A stretch of 64,000 nucleotides of DNA from positions 17,877 to 81,876 of the forward strand of contig CAYSLU010000006.1 of NCBI GenBank assembly GCA_964431965.1, given 5' to 3'. The DNA comes from CAYSLU01 sp964431965. Lineage in GTDB: Bacteria > Verrucomicrobiota > Kiritimatiellia > CAIKKV01 > CAYSLU01. Positions 34,042-42,406 of this stretch are shown one piece after another. Each line of letters begins with the position of its first letter. The first letter of the stretch is position 1. The notes under the pieces were generated by a model, which worked only from the letters and a program-made list of their open reading frames with translations, was not told the DNA's origin and did not search any database. A program made the translations under genes and the position numbers.

Positions 34042-35562
34042 ATGCGTCGCTGGCTCTATTGCGGGTCGCTTGCGTTGCTGTTGGCGCCGCTCGCCGCCTC
34101 GGCTTATGTGCTGTTCGAGGGCGACGGATCGGACGAGCCGGGGTTCGTGTCGCCCCAGATCGGGAAGCCGCCGCCCCCGCCGCCGGCGCACATGTCGTCC
34201 GGGGAATCCACCATTCCGTATCCCGGACCGCCGACCGTCCCTCAGTCGCGTTCGGAGAAGAAGAAACCGCCGTCGCCGCCCGTGATGTTCACGAAGCTGA
34301 CCTCGCAGTACGGGACGGTGGACTGGGCGACCCGGCCGAACGACCTGAACAACCTCCTGAAGAGCATGAAGGACATGATCGACGTCCACTTCATGTCCGA
34401 GGTCAAGGCGTTCAACGAAATCGATGCCGATCCGGACCGCAACCCGATCCTTTACCGGAGCGGGCATTTCCACTTCGAGTTCAGCCCGGCCGAGCGCGAG
34501 AAACTGCGGCGCTACCTGCTCGGCGGCGGCATGATCATCTTCAACACCGGCATGGGATCCAAGCCGTTCTACGACTCGGCGCGCGCCATGCTCCAGGCGA
34601 CGTTTCCCGAGGCGCCGATCCAGCGGCTCGGGCCGGATCACCCCATCTTCCACTCCTATTACGATCTGGACCGCGTGCAGTACCGGGCGGGGGTGGCCAA
34701 GGCCGGCTATGCCGGAACGGAGCCCTGGCTCGAGGGGATCACCATCAACTGTCGAACGGTCGCGGTGATTTCCCGCTGGTGCATGGCGATCGGCTGGGAC
34801 GCGATGGACGACGAGTCGCTGATGGGGTATTCGGTCGAGTCGGCCCAGAAGCTCGGCATCAACATCATGTCCTACGCGACGGCGCAGCGGGCGTGGGCCA
34901 AGGCGGCGGCGAACGCGATGGAGTTTGTGGATCAGTCGGGCTCATCCGCGGGCAAGATGCAGATCGCCCAGGTGGTCTACGACGGCGAGTGGAAGACGCG
35001 GCACGCGGGCATCTCCGTGCTGCTCCAGCAGTTCAACCAGAAGACCGAGATCCCCGTGAAGTTCGCGCGGAGCGAGATGCGGCTCTCCGATCCGAAGCTG
35101 TTCGACTCCCCGCTGATCTACATGACCGGCCACGAGGATTTCCGCCTGAAGACCGAGGAGGTCAACGCCCTGCGGGAATACCTCAAGAACGGCGGGCTGC
35201 TCTTTGCCGAGGCGTGCTGCGGCCGCAAGGCGTTCGACTACGCATTCCGGCGCGAGATCGGCAAGGTGTTCCCCGGCCAGTCGCTGACCGCGGTCCCGGC
35301 GCAGAGCACCATCTTCGCGATGCCGAACAAGCTCGCGGGCCTCGGCGTTACGCCCGCGCTCGCGGCCCAGCTCGGCAATAAGTCCACGGCCGAGGCGCGC
35401 CTGGTCGGGCTCGATCTCGACGGGCACCTGGCGGTGATCTACAGCCCCTTCGGAATGGCCGGCGGCTGGGAGCTGTCGCAGAATCCCTACGCGCTCGGCT
35501 ACGACGAGTCCGGTTCGCTGGCGCTGGGACAGAACATCCTGATGTATGCCATCACCCAGTAA
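34042..35562 (+). CDS. Double DUF4159 protein, first gene of the MoxR/VWA operon
   Basis: A 506-residue exported protein (signal LYCGSLALLLAPLAASAYVLF), then a Pro-rich spacer (~35-85) and two DUF4159-type halves. The first (~85-285) has YRSGHFHFEFSPAERE, YLLGGGMIIFNTGMGSKPF and HPIFHSYYDLD; the second (~305-500) has PLIYMTGHEDFRLKTEE, LREYLKNGGLLFAEACCG and VIYSPFGMAGGWE. The domain is glutamine-amidotransferase-like but without an evident catalytic Cys-His pair. DUF4159 genes typically accompany MoxR ATPases and von Willebrand factor proteins in PVC and Bacteroidetes genomes. GGGAGGTG lies 6 bases before the ATG. Confidence 0.88.
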   Translation: MRRWLYCGSLALLLAPLAASAYVLFEGDGSDEPGFVSPQIGKPPPPPPAHMSSGESTIPYPGPPTVPQSRSEKKKPPSPPVMFTKLTSQYGTVDWATRPNDLNNLLKSMKDMIDVHFMSEVKAFNEIDADPDRNPILYRSGHFHFEFSPAEREKLRRYLLGGGMIIFNTGMGSKPFYDSARAMLQATFPEAPIQRLGPDHPIFHSYYDLDRVQYRAGVAKAGYAGTEPWLEGITINCRTVAVISRWCMAIGWDAMDDESLMGYSVESAQKLGINIMSYATAQRAWAKAAANAMEFVDQSGSSAGKMQIAQVVYDGEWKTRHAGISVLLQQFNQKTEIPVKFARSEMRLSDPKLFDSPLIYMTGHEDFRLKTEEVNALREYLKNGGLLFAEACCGRKAFDYAFRREIGKVFPGQSLTAVPAQSTIFAMPNKLAGLGVTPALAAQLGNKSTAEARLVGLDLDGHLAVIYSPFGMAGGWELSQNPYALGYDESGSLALGQNILMYAITQ

Positions 35563-36346
35563 GAACCGCCTCGCCGCCGGCGCCCTGCTGCTCGCCTGCG
35601 CCGCCCGCCTGGTGGCCGGCGAGGCCGACGAGCGCGCGGTCGCGAGACTCTGGACGCAGCACCTCGCCGCTTCGAATCGCCATGCGGAGGCGGCCGCCGC
35701 CTGCCGCGCCGCGGAGCCAGCTCTCGCGGCGAGCCCGCTTCTGCCGGTGTGCCGAGGCATCCAGGCCTGGCATCTGCTGAAAGCCGGGGCCACGCAGGAT
35801 GCGGTGGCCGTGCTGGGCCGGTTGACCGAGGGCGCCTCGCCGTCCGTCGCGCCGGCGGCCGAATTGATGGCGAACCGGTGGCTGACGCGCCTCGATCGCG
35901 AGCGCGTGCGGGTCGCGCTTCGGGGCGCGTACCGGAAGGACGTGCAGTACCCCGTGACGCTCGAGCGGCTGCGGAAGCTGCCCGGCGGCGAGGCGCTGCC
36001 GCTTGCGGACAGATGGGGCCAGCCGTGGAAATACGCGCCGGTGGCGTTCGCCGGCCTGGCCGCCCAGCGATTTGCGCTCGAAAGCGTGCGGATGGGCGGC
36101 GCGTCGGACTTGGACGGCGCGCTCGCGCAGCCACACGCGGTGCCGGCGGATATCGCCCCGGTGCGGCTGATGGGCGACTCGGGGGCCAGGCTGGTGGAGT
36201 TCACGACCGGTGACGCCGCCGCACCGCGCAAGGCCGTGGTGGGCGAGGGCGGCGACGTGGGGCGTTACACGCTGGCCTATGTGGGTGATCGGATTCTGGT
36301 CCTGTCGGACTCGGACCGGTGGACGGTGCTCGCGATGCCCCCGTGA
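35546..36346 (+). CDS. Hypothetical exported protein
   Basis: A 266-residue protein with an N-terminal signal-like segment (LAAGALLLACAARLVAG). Residues ~25-110 are alanine-rich helices, perhaps TPR-like (HAEAAAACRAAEPAL, AVAVLGRLTEG). The middle segment YPVTLERLRKLPGGEALPLADRWGQPWKY resembles the C-terminal part of type II secretion pseudopilins ('D-x-W-G-x-P-Y/W'), where it precedes a final beta-strand. No enzyme motif is recognised. It overlaps the DUF4159 gene by 17 bases and precedes DUF58, so it belongs to the MoxR operon. Confidence 0.7.
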   Translation: MPSPSKNRLAAGALLLACAARLVAGEADERAVARLWTQHLAASNRHAEAAAACRAAEPALAASPLLPVCRGIQAWHLLKAGATQDAVAVLGRLTEGASPSVAPAAELMANRWLTRLDRERVRVALRGAYRKDVQYPVTLERLRKLPGGEALPLADRWGQPWKYAPVAFAGLAAQRFALESVRMGGASDLDGALAQPHAVPADIAPVRLMGDSGARLVEFTTGDAAAPRKAVVGEGGDVGRYTLAYVGDRILVLSDSDRWTVLAMPP

Positions 36347-36371
36347 GGCAGCCGGGCCGGGAGGATGAACC

Positions 36372-37271
36372 GTGGCGGGCGGCATAACCAGTTTTCTGAA
36401 GCCCCAGGAGATGCAGCACCTGGCCCGGCTCACCGTGCAGTCCCGCTACGTCGTCGAGGGCTCCCTCGCCGGCCGGCATCGCAGCCCGATGCGCGGGGCC
36501 AGCTCCGAGTTTGCGGACCACCGGGCGTACATTTCCGGCGACGATCCGAAGCACATCGACTGGCGCGTGTTCGGCCGGACCGAGCGCTACTACGTCCGGC
36601 GCTACGAGGACGAGACCAACCTACGCGTCTACCTCGTGATCGATCGCAGCAACTCGATGCTGTACGGCTCGGGCGACGTCACGAAGTACGCCTACGCCTG
36701 CCACCTGGCGGCGGCGATCGGCTATGTCGTCGTCAAGGCGCGCGACTCGGTCGGGCTGTACCTGTACTCGGACCGGATCGATGCCGTGATGGGCGCGCGC
36801 AACTCGTTCAACCACCTGAACGACCTGCTGCGCACCCTGGCCGGCCGCGAGCCCGCGTCGTTGACCGACACGGCGAAGACGCTGCACCAGATCGCGGAGT
36901 CCGTGCGCCGCCGCGCGCTGATCGTGCTCTTCTCGGACCTGCTGGACGACCCGCCCGAAGTGGTCAAGGCGCTGGCTCACTTCCGGAAGAGCCACCACGA
37001 CGTGATCGTGTTTCACACGCTCGACCCCGCGGAGCTGGACTTCCCGTTCAAGAAGGGCGCGGAGTTCGAGGATCTCGAGACCGGGGAAAAGGTCATCGCC
37101 GACCCGCGGTCGCTGGCCGCCGGCTACCGGCAGGCCTTCGCCGAGTTCCTGGAGCAGTACCGTCAGCCGTGCGCGGAGATGAATATCGACTACCGGCTGG
37201 TGAACACCAGCCGGAGCGCCGACACGTTCGTCCGCGCGTATCTGGAGGAGCGCCGCCGCCTCTCCAGGTGA
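36372..37271 (+). CDS. DUF58 protein with VWA-like fold
   Basis: A 299-residue cytoplasmic protein. It has the DUF58 signature HRSPMRGASSEFADHRAYISGDDPKHIDWRVFGRTERYYVRRYEDE, followed by a VWA-like strand with a MIDAS-type motif (LVIDRSNSMLYGSG, D-x-S-x-S) and LIVLFSDLLDD. DUF58 proteins are the usual partner of MoxR AAA ATPases. The GTG at 36372 is used because GGGAGGATG precedes it and the conserved start follows. The gene lies 25 bases after the hypothetical gene and 10 bases before batA. Confidence 0.9.
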   Translation: MAGGITSFLKPQEMQHLARLTVQSRYVVEGSLAGRHRSPMRGASSEFADHRAYISGDDPKHIDWRVFGRTERYYVRRYEDETNLRVYLVIDRSNSMLYGSGDVTKYAYACHLAAAIGYVVVKARDSVGLYLYSDRIDAVMGARNSFNHLNDLLRTLAGREPASLTDTAKTLHQIAESVRRRALIVLFSDLLDDPPEVVKALAHFRKSHHDVIVFHTLDPAELDFPFKKGAEFEDLETGEKVIADPRSLAAGYRQAFAEFLEQYRQPCAEMNIDYRLVNTSRSADTFVRAYLEERRRLSR

Positions 37272-37281
37272 GCGTCCTGCC

Positions 37282-39483
37282 ATGTGGTCTTTCCTCAATC
37301 CGATCTTCCTCTGGGCCGGGATGGCGGCGATGCTGCCGCTGGTCCTGCACCTCATGCAGCGGCGCCGCACGGTGCGGATCCGCTTCAGCACGGTGCGGTT
37401 CCTCAAGCTCGCCCAGAAGCGGTCCTCAAGCCGCGTGCGCATGGAGAACTTCCTGCTGTGGCTGATGCGGACGTTGCTGGTCCTGCTGCTGGTGCTGGCG
37501 TTTGCCGGCCCCGTGCTGCGGCTCGAGGAGTTCGGCCCGTTCATGGGCGCCTCGCGCCGCGACGTGGCGATCGTGTGGGACGCCTCCTTCAGCATGAGCT
37601 ACGACTCCGGCTCCGCCCGGGCCTGGGACGAAGCCCGCGACGTGGCGGCCGGGATCGTGCGCGGCCTCAAGAAGGGCGACCGCGTCTGCATGTTACTGGC
37701 GGATGACGGCGTCACGCCGCTCATCGAGCAGCCGAGCAGCGACCTCGAGCTGGCGCTGGCCACGGCGCGCGCGCAGGAGTGGCGGCCGACGTCGTCGCAG
37801 CTGCTTCCCGCCGTGCTCGCGGCCTGCGACGCGCTCAAGGAGTCCGGTAATCGCGAGCGGGAGGTCTACATCATTACCGACGGGCAGTCGCTCCCGTGGA
37901 GCGACTTCCGCGTGCGGCGGGACGTCGGGCCGGGCGCGCGGGCGTCCGGGGCCACGAACGGGCCGGCCGCCGCGGGCGGCGCGACCACGTGGGACGGGCG
38001 CAAGGGCGAGTTCACGCATGCGTTCTTCGTCGCGCTCGTCGGCGCGGCCCAGCCCGAGAACCTCTCGCCCATCCGCGTGGAGGTGGAGCCTAAGCTGATC
38101 ATGGCCGGCCGGCCCGGCCGGGTGACCGCCGGGCTCAGCGCGACCGGCCCGGCTCGCAACTCGGCGGTCTCGCTGTTCGTGGACGAGCGGGAGTCGGACC
38201 GCCGGAACGTGACCGTGGGCGCGGGCGGGGACGAGGAGGTCGTGTTCAACCTTCCGCTGCTCGAGCCCGGCGTGCATGCCGCCCGCGTAGAGACGCCCTC
38301 CGATCCGGTGTCGGCGGACGACGCGCTGCACTTCCTGGTCCGCGTGCGGGACCAGCTCCCGGTGCTGTGCGTGGGGTCGGAGGCGGACACCTTCTTCCTG
38401 TCGCGCGCGCTGAACCCGGGCGAGCGCTCCTCGGTGCGCTCCAGGCGCATCGCGCCGGACGCCGTGGCGGGCGAGCGGCTGTCGGACTACACGTGCGTCT
38501 TCCTGTGCAACGCGCTGCCGCTGCCGGCCCAGGCGATCCTGGACCTCGAGCGGTTCGTCCGCGGCGGCGGAACCGTGGTGCTGTTTCCGGGGGAGCGGGC
38601 GAACCTGTCCGACTATGAGCCGTGGTCGTGCCTGCCGGCCCGGCCGAAGCAGCTTCGCGACGTGCCCGGCGGGGAGAGCTGGGCGCTACGCCTGGTGAAG
38701 TCAGGAGACCCGCTGTTCTCATCGATGAAGCTTCCCCCCGGCAGCGTGCCGTCCGTCGCCGTTCGACGCTATCTGGAGTGGGGGCCGCTCGAGCGCGATG
38801 CGGAGGCGGTTCTGTCGGCCGGCGACAGCGAGCCGTTCCTGCTGCGGCGCCGCCTGGGGCGGGGGCACGTGCTGTTCTTCGCGGTGACGGCGGATCGCCG
38901 GTGGAGCGACCTGCCGCTTTCGCCGTTCTTCCTTCCGATCGCCCACCAGGTGGTGCTCTTCAGCAGCGGCGAGGCCGAGCAGCGGCTGTTCCTCTGGGCC
39001 GGCCGCACGCTGAACCTCACGGACATCCTGCCGGACGCCCCCGAGAATGCATCGTTGCTCAGCCCCAAGGACGCCGCGCTGCCGATCCAGCGCATGCGGC
39101 GGGAGGAGCTGACCGAGCTGCTCGTGGAGAACGCGATCGAGCCCGGCATCTACCGCCTGTCCGGCGGCACCAACGGGCCCGCGCCTGCCCTGGCCGTGAA
39201 CCTGGGGCGGCGGGAGTCCGACCTGACGCCGGTTTCCGCGCGCGAGATCCCCGGGATCCTGGGCGTGCGGGACGTGAGCGTGGCGCGCGGTCGGGCGGAT
39301 CTCGAGCGGCTGATCCAGGAGAAGCGCATCGGCCGGCCGATGGCCGAGCTGCTCCTGTGGCTGGCTCTGCTCGTGTCCGCCTTGGAGCTGTTCATGGCCA
39401 ACCGTGCGAGCGCGCGGCGGCCGGGCCTGACCGACCGGCTCGTGATCGAGGAGTCGGGGCGGGTGCGGAGCAAGTCCTCATGA
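37282..39483 (+). CDS. BatA/VWA membrane protein
   Basis: A 733-residue membrane protein. The N-terminus MWSFLNPIFLWAGMAAMLPL with LHLMQRRRTVRIRFSTVRFL is the BatA (PF07584) signature, followed by membrane segment 2 (~55-75). A von Willebrand A domain starts at VAIVWDASFSMSYDSGSAR (D-x-S-x-S MIDAS). A large soluble part (~230-690) with Ig-like and GATase-like strands follows, then a last membrane segment (~688-705). Bat proteins were first tied to aerotolerance in Bacteroides and act with MoxR at the envelope. Its stop overlaps the next ATG (ATGA). Confidence 0.9.
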   Translation: MWSFLNPIFLWAGMAAMLPLVLHLMQRRRTVRIRFSTVRFLKLAQKRSSSRVRMENFLLWLMRTLLVLLLVLAFAGPVLRLEEFGPFMGASRRDVAIVWDASFSMSYDSGSARAWDEARDVAAGIVRGLKKGDRVCMLLADDGVTPLIEQPSSDLELALATARAQEWRPTSSQLLPAVLAACDALKESGNREREVYIITDGQSLPWSDFRVRRDVGPGARASGATNGPAAAGGATTWDGRKGEFTHAFFVALVGAAQPENLSPIRVEVEPKLIMAGRPGRVTAGLSATGPARNSAVSLFVDERESDRRNVTVGAGGDEEVVFNLPLLEPGVHAARVETPSDPVSADDALHFLVRVRDQLPVLCVGSEADTFFLSRALNPGERSSVRSRRIAPDAVAGERLSDYTCVFLCNALPLPAQAILDLERFVRGGGTVVLFPGERANLSDYEPWSCLPARPKQLRDVPGGESWALRLVKSGDPLFSSMKLPPGSVPSVAVRRYLEWGPLERDAEAVLSAGDSEPFLLRRRLGRGHVLFFAVTADRRWSDLPLSPFFLPIAHQVVLFSSGEAEQRLFLWAGRTLNLTDILPDAPENASLLSPKDAALPIQRMRREELTELLVENAIEPGIYRLSGGTNGPAPALAVNLGRRESDLTPVSAREIPGILGVRDVSVARGRADLERLIQEKRIGRPMAELLLWLALLVSALELFMANRASARRPGLTDRLVIEESGRVRSKSS

Positions 39484-41684
39484 ACGAGCTGATCTACGAG
39501 CACACCGTGGCGAGCGGGGCCATCGCGGCCGGGCTGGCGATCGCCGTCCTGTTCGGCCTCTTCACGTTCCGCCGCCACCTGGCGACGGAGTGGGCCACGC
39601 TGGCGCTGGCGCTTCTGCGCCTGGCCTTTCTGGCTGTGCTCGGCTGGTGCCTCTTCATGCCGCTGGTGAAGCGGACGCACGTCAGCATGGTCAAGCCGCG
39701 CTTTGTCGTCGCGCTCGACACGTCGGCCAGCATGGCCCTGTCGCCGGCCGCGGACATCTCCAACCGGTGGACGGTGGCGCGGGCGCTGCTGTCGCAGCCG
39801 TGGGCGGCGGCCGTCTCCGCCGAGTGCGGGGTGGACCTCTATCCGTTCGCCTCGGACCTCGGCGCGAAGACCACGCTCGAGGGCGCGGCCGCGCTCGCGC
39901 CCGACGGCTCGACCACGCAGCTGCGCGACTGCCTGGCCCGGATCACGGACCGCTACAAGGGGCAGAAGCTCGCGGGCCTGCTGCTCCTGTCGGACGGCGT
40001 GGACATGCGCGAGGGGCTCGGGGCGTGGGTGAAGCAGAAGTGGCCGTGCCCGATCTACACCGTGCGGCTGGAGCCGGCCGTTTCGTGGGCGGTGCAGCCG
40101 GACGTGCGGGTCGACACGATCGCGGCTTCGCGCCGGGTGACGATCGGCTGGAGCAGCGAGCTTAAGGCGATGATTTCGGGCGAGGGCACCGGCGGGCGCG
40201 TGCTGAACGTGCGCCTGCTGGAGAACGGGCGGCAGATCCAGGAGCTGCCGACGCAGCTGCCGGCCGAAGGCGGCAGCCGGGAGGTCGTGTTCCAGCTCGC
40301 GCACGACGAGGTCGGCGCGTACACCTACGAAGTCCGGGTTCCGCCGTTCGAGGGCGAGCTGAACACGAACGACAACGCCTTTGCGGTCACCATCCAGGTG
40401 CTCGACGCGAAGAACCGGCTGCTCTACGTGGAGAGCATTCCGCGCTGGGAGTCGAAGTACCTGGTCCGCACGCTCAACGGGATCCAGAACATCACGCCGC
40501 TGGCGTTCGTGCGCGGCGCGGAAAACCGGTTCATCGCGCTGGGCGGGCGCGCGGGGGCGTCGCTCGACCTCACCGAGGACGAGCTGGGCAAGCAGAAGAT
40601 CGTGATCCTGGGCGACCTCGACGCCGAGGCCCTGGGGGACGCGCGCGCCGCGGCGCTCGCCAAGTTCGTGGAGAACGGCGGCAGCCTGGTGCTGCTCGGG
40701 GGCCCCGCCGCGTGGGGCCGAAAGGGGTTCGAGGCGTCGGGCCTTCGCCCGGTGCTGCCGGTTCGGCGCCCGGCCATGCAGCCGGCCGCCGAGGGGCGCT
40801 TCCAGATGCGGCTGACGGCCGCGGGGCGCACGCACCCGGCGTTTTCGGCCGACGCGAAGTCATGGGAAACGCTGCCGCCCGTGCTGTCGATTTTCACCGG
40901 CGGCGACGCCGCGCCCGGTGCGATGGCGCTCGTTGCGGCGGCCTCCGACCAGGGCGACGTGCCGATCGTTTTCGCCCAGCGCTACGGGCAGGGAAAGGTC
41001 GTGGCGATCCTCACCGACTCGCTGTGGAAGTGGCAGCTCAACCCCGGCAAGGAGAAGGCGCACTTCCGGTTCTGGAATCAGGTGCTGCAGTGGCTGATCC
41101 CGGCCGAGTCCGAGCTGGCGGCCGGGCAGCTCGACCTGTTCGCCGACCGCGACCAGGTGCTGATGGGCGAGGCGATCACCCTGAACGCGCGGCTGTCCGG
41201 CGTGGAGCGCCCGCCGGCGGACGGACTGAAGTGCGAGATCCGCGCGCCGGACGGGCGCAAGCTGCCGTTCGCCATGGCCAAGCAGAACGTGGTGTCGACG
41301 ACCGGAAAGAGCTTCTCGGGCTACTCGGTGCAGTTCATGCCCGAAGCGCCGGGCCTGTACCGCGCCGTGGCGGTTGCCGGCGCCGGCGCCGAGGGCCGTC
41401 CGATCGAGTCATCGCCCTACTCGTTTTTCGTGAAGCCCTACACGCCCGAGTCCGCGCCGCGCCCGCTGAACGCCGACCTGCTCAAGGCGCTCGCCGTGGA
41501 GAGCGGCGGCCGGTTCTGCGAGCCGGAGGAGCTTAGCGCGGCTCTCTCCGCCCTCGAGTTCCGGGGCACGGAGGAAGAGAGCGTGAGCTACTCGTCGCCG
41601 TGGAACAACGTGCCCGTCCTCGCTTGTTTGCTTGCCCTGCTGGCCATAGAATGGGTCTTCAGGAAGGCTCGCCATATGGCGTAG
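39480..41684 (+). CDS. VWA/GATase-like membrane protein
   Basis: A 734-residue protein with two N-terminal membrane segments (~15-30 and ~42-60). A von Willebrand A-type region follows (FVVALDTSASMALSPAAD, then LAGLLLLSDGVDMREGLG), then Ig-like strands and a glutamine-amidotransferase-like domain (LLYVESIPRWESKYLVRTLN, LAKFVENGGSLVLLGGP, YGQGKVVAILTDSLWKWQL). A last membrane segment (~710-728) precedes a basic tail. This resembles the large membrane partner in BatA/VWA operons. It is probably in complex with the preceding protein, since the two overlap and share the architecture. Confidence 0.87.
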   Translation: MNELIYEHTVASGAIAAGLAIAVLFGLFTFRRHLATEWATLALALLRLAFLAVLGWCLFMPLVKRTHVSMVKPRFVVALDTSASMALSPAADISNRWTVARALLSQPWAAAVSAECGVDLYPFASDLGAKTTLEGAAALAPDGSTTQLRDCLARITDRYKGQKLAGLLLLSDGVDMREGLGAWVKQKWPCPIYTVRLEPAVSWAVQPDVRVDTIAASRRVTIGWSSELKAMISGEGTGGRVLNVRLLENGRQIQELPTQLPAEGGSREVVFQLAHDEVGAYTYEVRVPPFEGELNTNDNAFAVTIQVLDAKNRLLYVESIPRWESKYLVRTLNGIQNITPLAFVRGAENRFIALGGRAGASLDLTEDELGKQKIVILGDLDAEALGDARAAALAKFVENGGSLVLLGGPAAWGRKGFEASGLRPVLPVRRPAMQPAAEGRFQMRLTAAGRTHPAFSADAKSWETLPPVLSIFTGGDAAPGAMALVAAASDQGDVPIVFAQRYGQGKVVAILTDSLWKWQLNPGKEKAHFRFWNQVLQWLIPAESELAAGQLDLFADRDQVLMGEAITLNARLSGVERPPADGLKCEIRAPDGRKLPFAMAKQNVVSTTGKSFSGYSVQFMPEAPGLYRAVAVAGAGAEGRPIESSPYSFFVKPYTPESAPRPLNADLLKALAVESGGRFCEPEELSAALSALEFRGTEEESVSYSSPWNNVPVLACLLALLAIEWVFRKARHMA

Positions 41685-41710
41685 CGGCGCGGGCGTGGAG
41701 GAGTACCGTG

Positions 41711-42373
41711 ATGACGATTCGCATGGCGGTGGCGGGCGCGGCTCTGGCGGGCGCGCTATGGGGGAGCGCGGCCTGGGCGGCCGAGAACCTCGTGGTCAAC
41801 GGCAGCTTCGATCATCCGGACGACCCCCTGTACGGGTGGAAGTATCGATACGATCTGCCGGGCGAGAGCTGGTACTTCAAGAATCACGAGCATGTGAAGG
41901 TCGAGCCGGTCGAGACCGGCCGGCGCCGCGTGCTCGCGCTCTGGGGCAACGAGGCGATCCTGCAGGTGCCGGGGCAGGGGACCCAGGTGGACAGCAAGCC
42001 GGCGGCGGTGAAGCCCGGGGGGCGGTACAAGCTGACCGTCTCGGCGCGCACGTCGGGGCCGGACTGCCGGATCCTGGTCGAAGGCTACAAGTGGGCGCCG
42101 GGCGTGAAGCCGCATCCCGACCCCGAACTGCACGAGCTGCGCAAGTGCTACAAGGCCCGCGAGGTGTATTTCGGGGCCGTCAAGGCGGGAACGAGCGGCG
42201 GCGTGGGGAAGAACTGGCAGACCGAGTCGCAGACCTTCCCCAAGGAAGGCGGATCGGACCTGGCGCTGGACAGCTGGAAGAAGGCCGAGTTCCTCGTGGT
42301 CCATATCGTGGCCATCAAGGGCAGCGAGGGCACGCTGTACGTGGATGACGTGCGGCTGGAGCGGATCGACTGA
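41711..42373 (+). CDS. Exported protein with carbohydrate-binding-like jelly roll
   Basis: A 220-residue protein with a signal peptide (MAVAGAALAGALWGSAAWAAE). The mature part NLVVNGSFDHPDDPLYGWKY and the ending EGTLYVDDVRLERID are the two ends of a CBM-4/9-like fold, which is common in PVC proteins. The core includes GRYKLTVSARTSGPDC. It lies in the middle of the MoxR operon, 26 bases after the VWA gene. GGAGG (41698-41702) is the ribosome site; a GTG one codon earlier is an alternative start. It may be a periplasmic ligand-binding or structural partner. Confidence 0.75.
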   Translation: MTIRMAVAGAALAGALWGSAAWAAENLVVNGSFDHPDDPLYGWKYRYDLPGESWYFKNHEHVKVEPVETGRRRVLALWGNEAILQVPGQGTQVDSKPAAVKPGGRYKLTVSARTSGPDCRILVEGYKWAPGVKPHPDPELHELRKCYKAREVYFGAVKAGTSGGVGKNWQTESQTFPKEGGSDLALDSWKKAEFLVVHIVAIKGSEGTLYVDDVRLERID

Positions 42374-42406
42374 CCACCCCCGGTGAAGCCCGGGCGGTGC
42401 GGCACC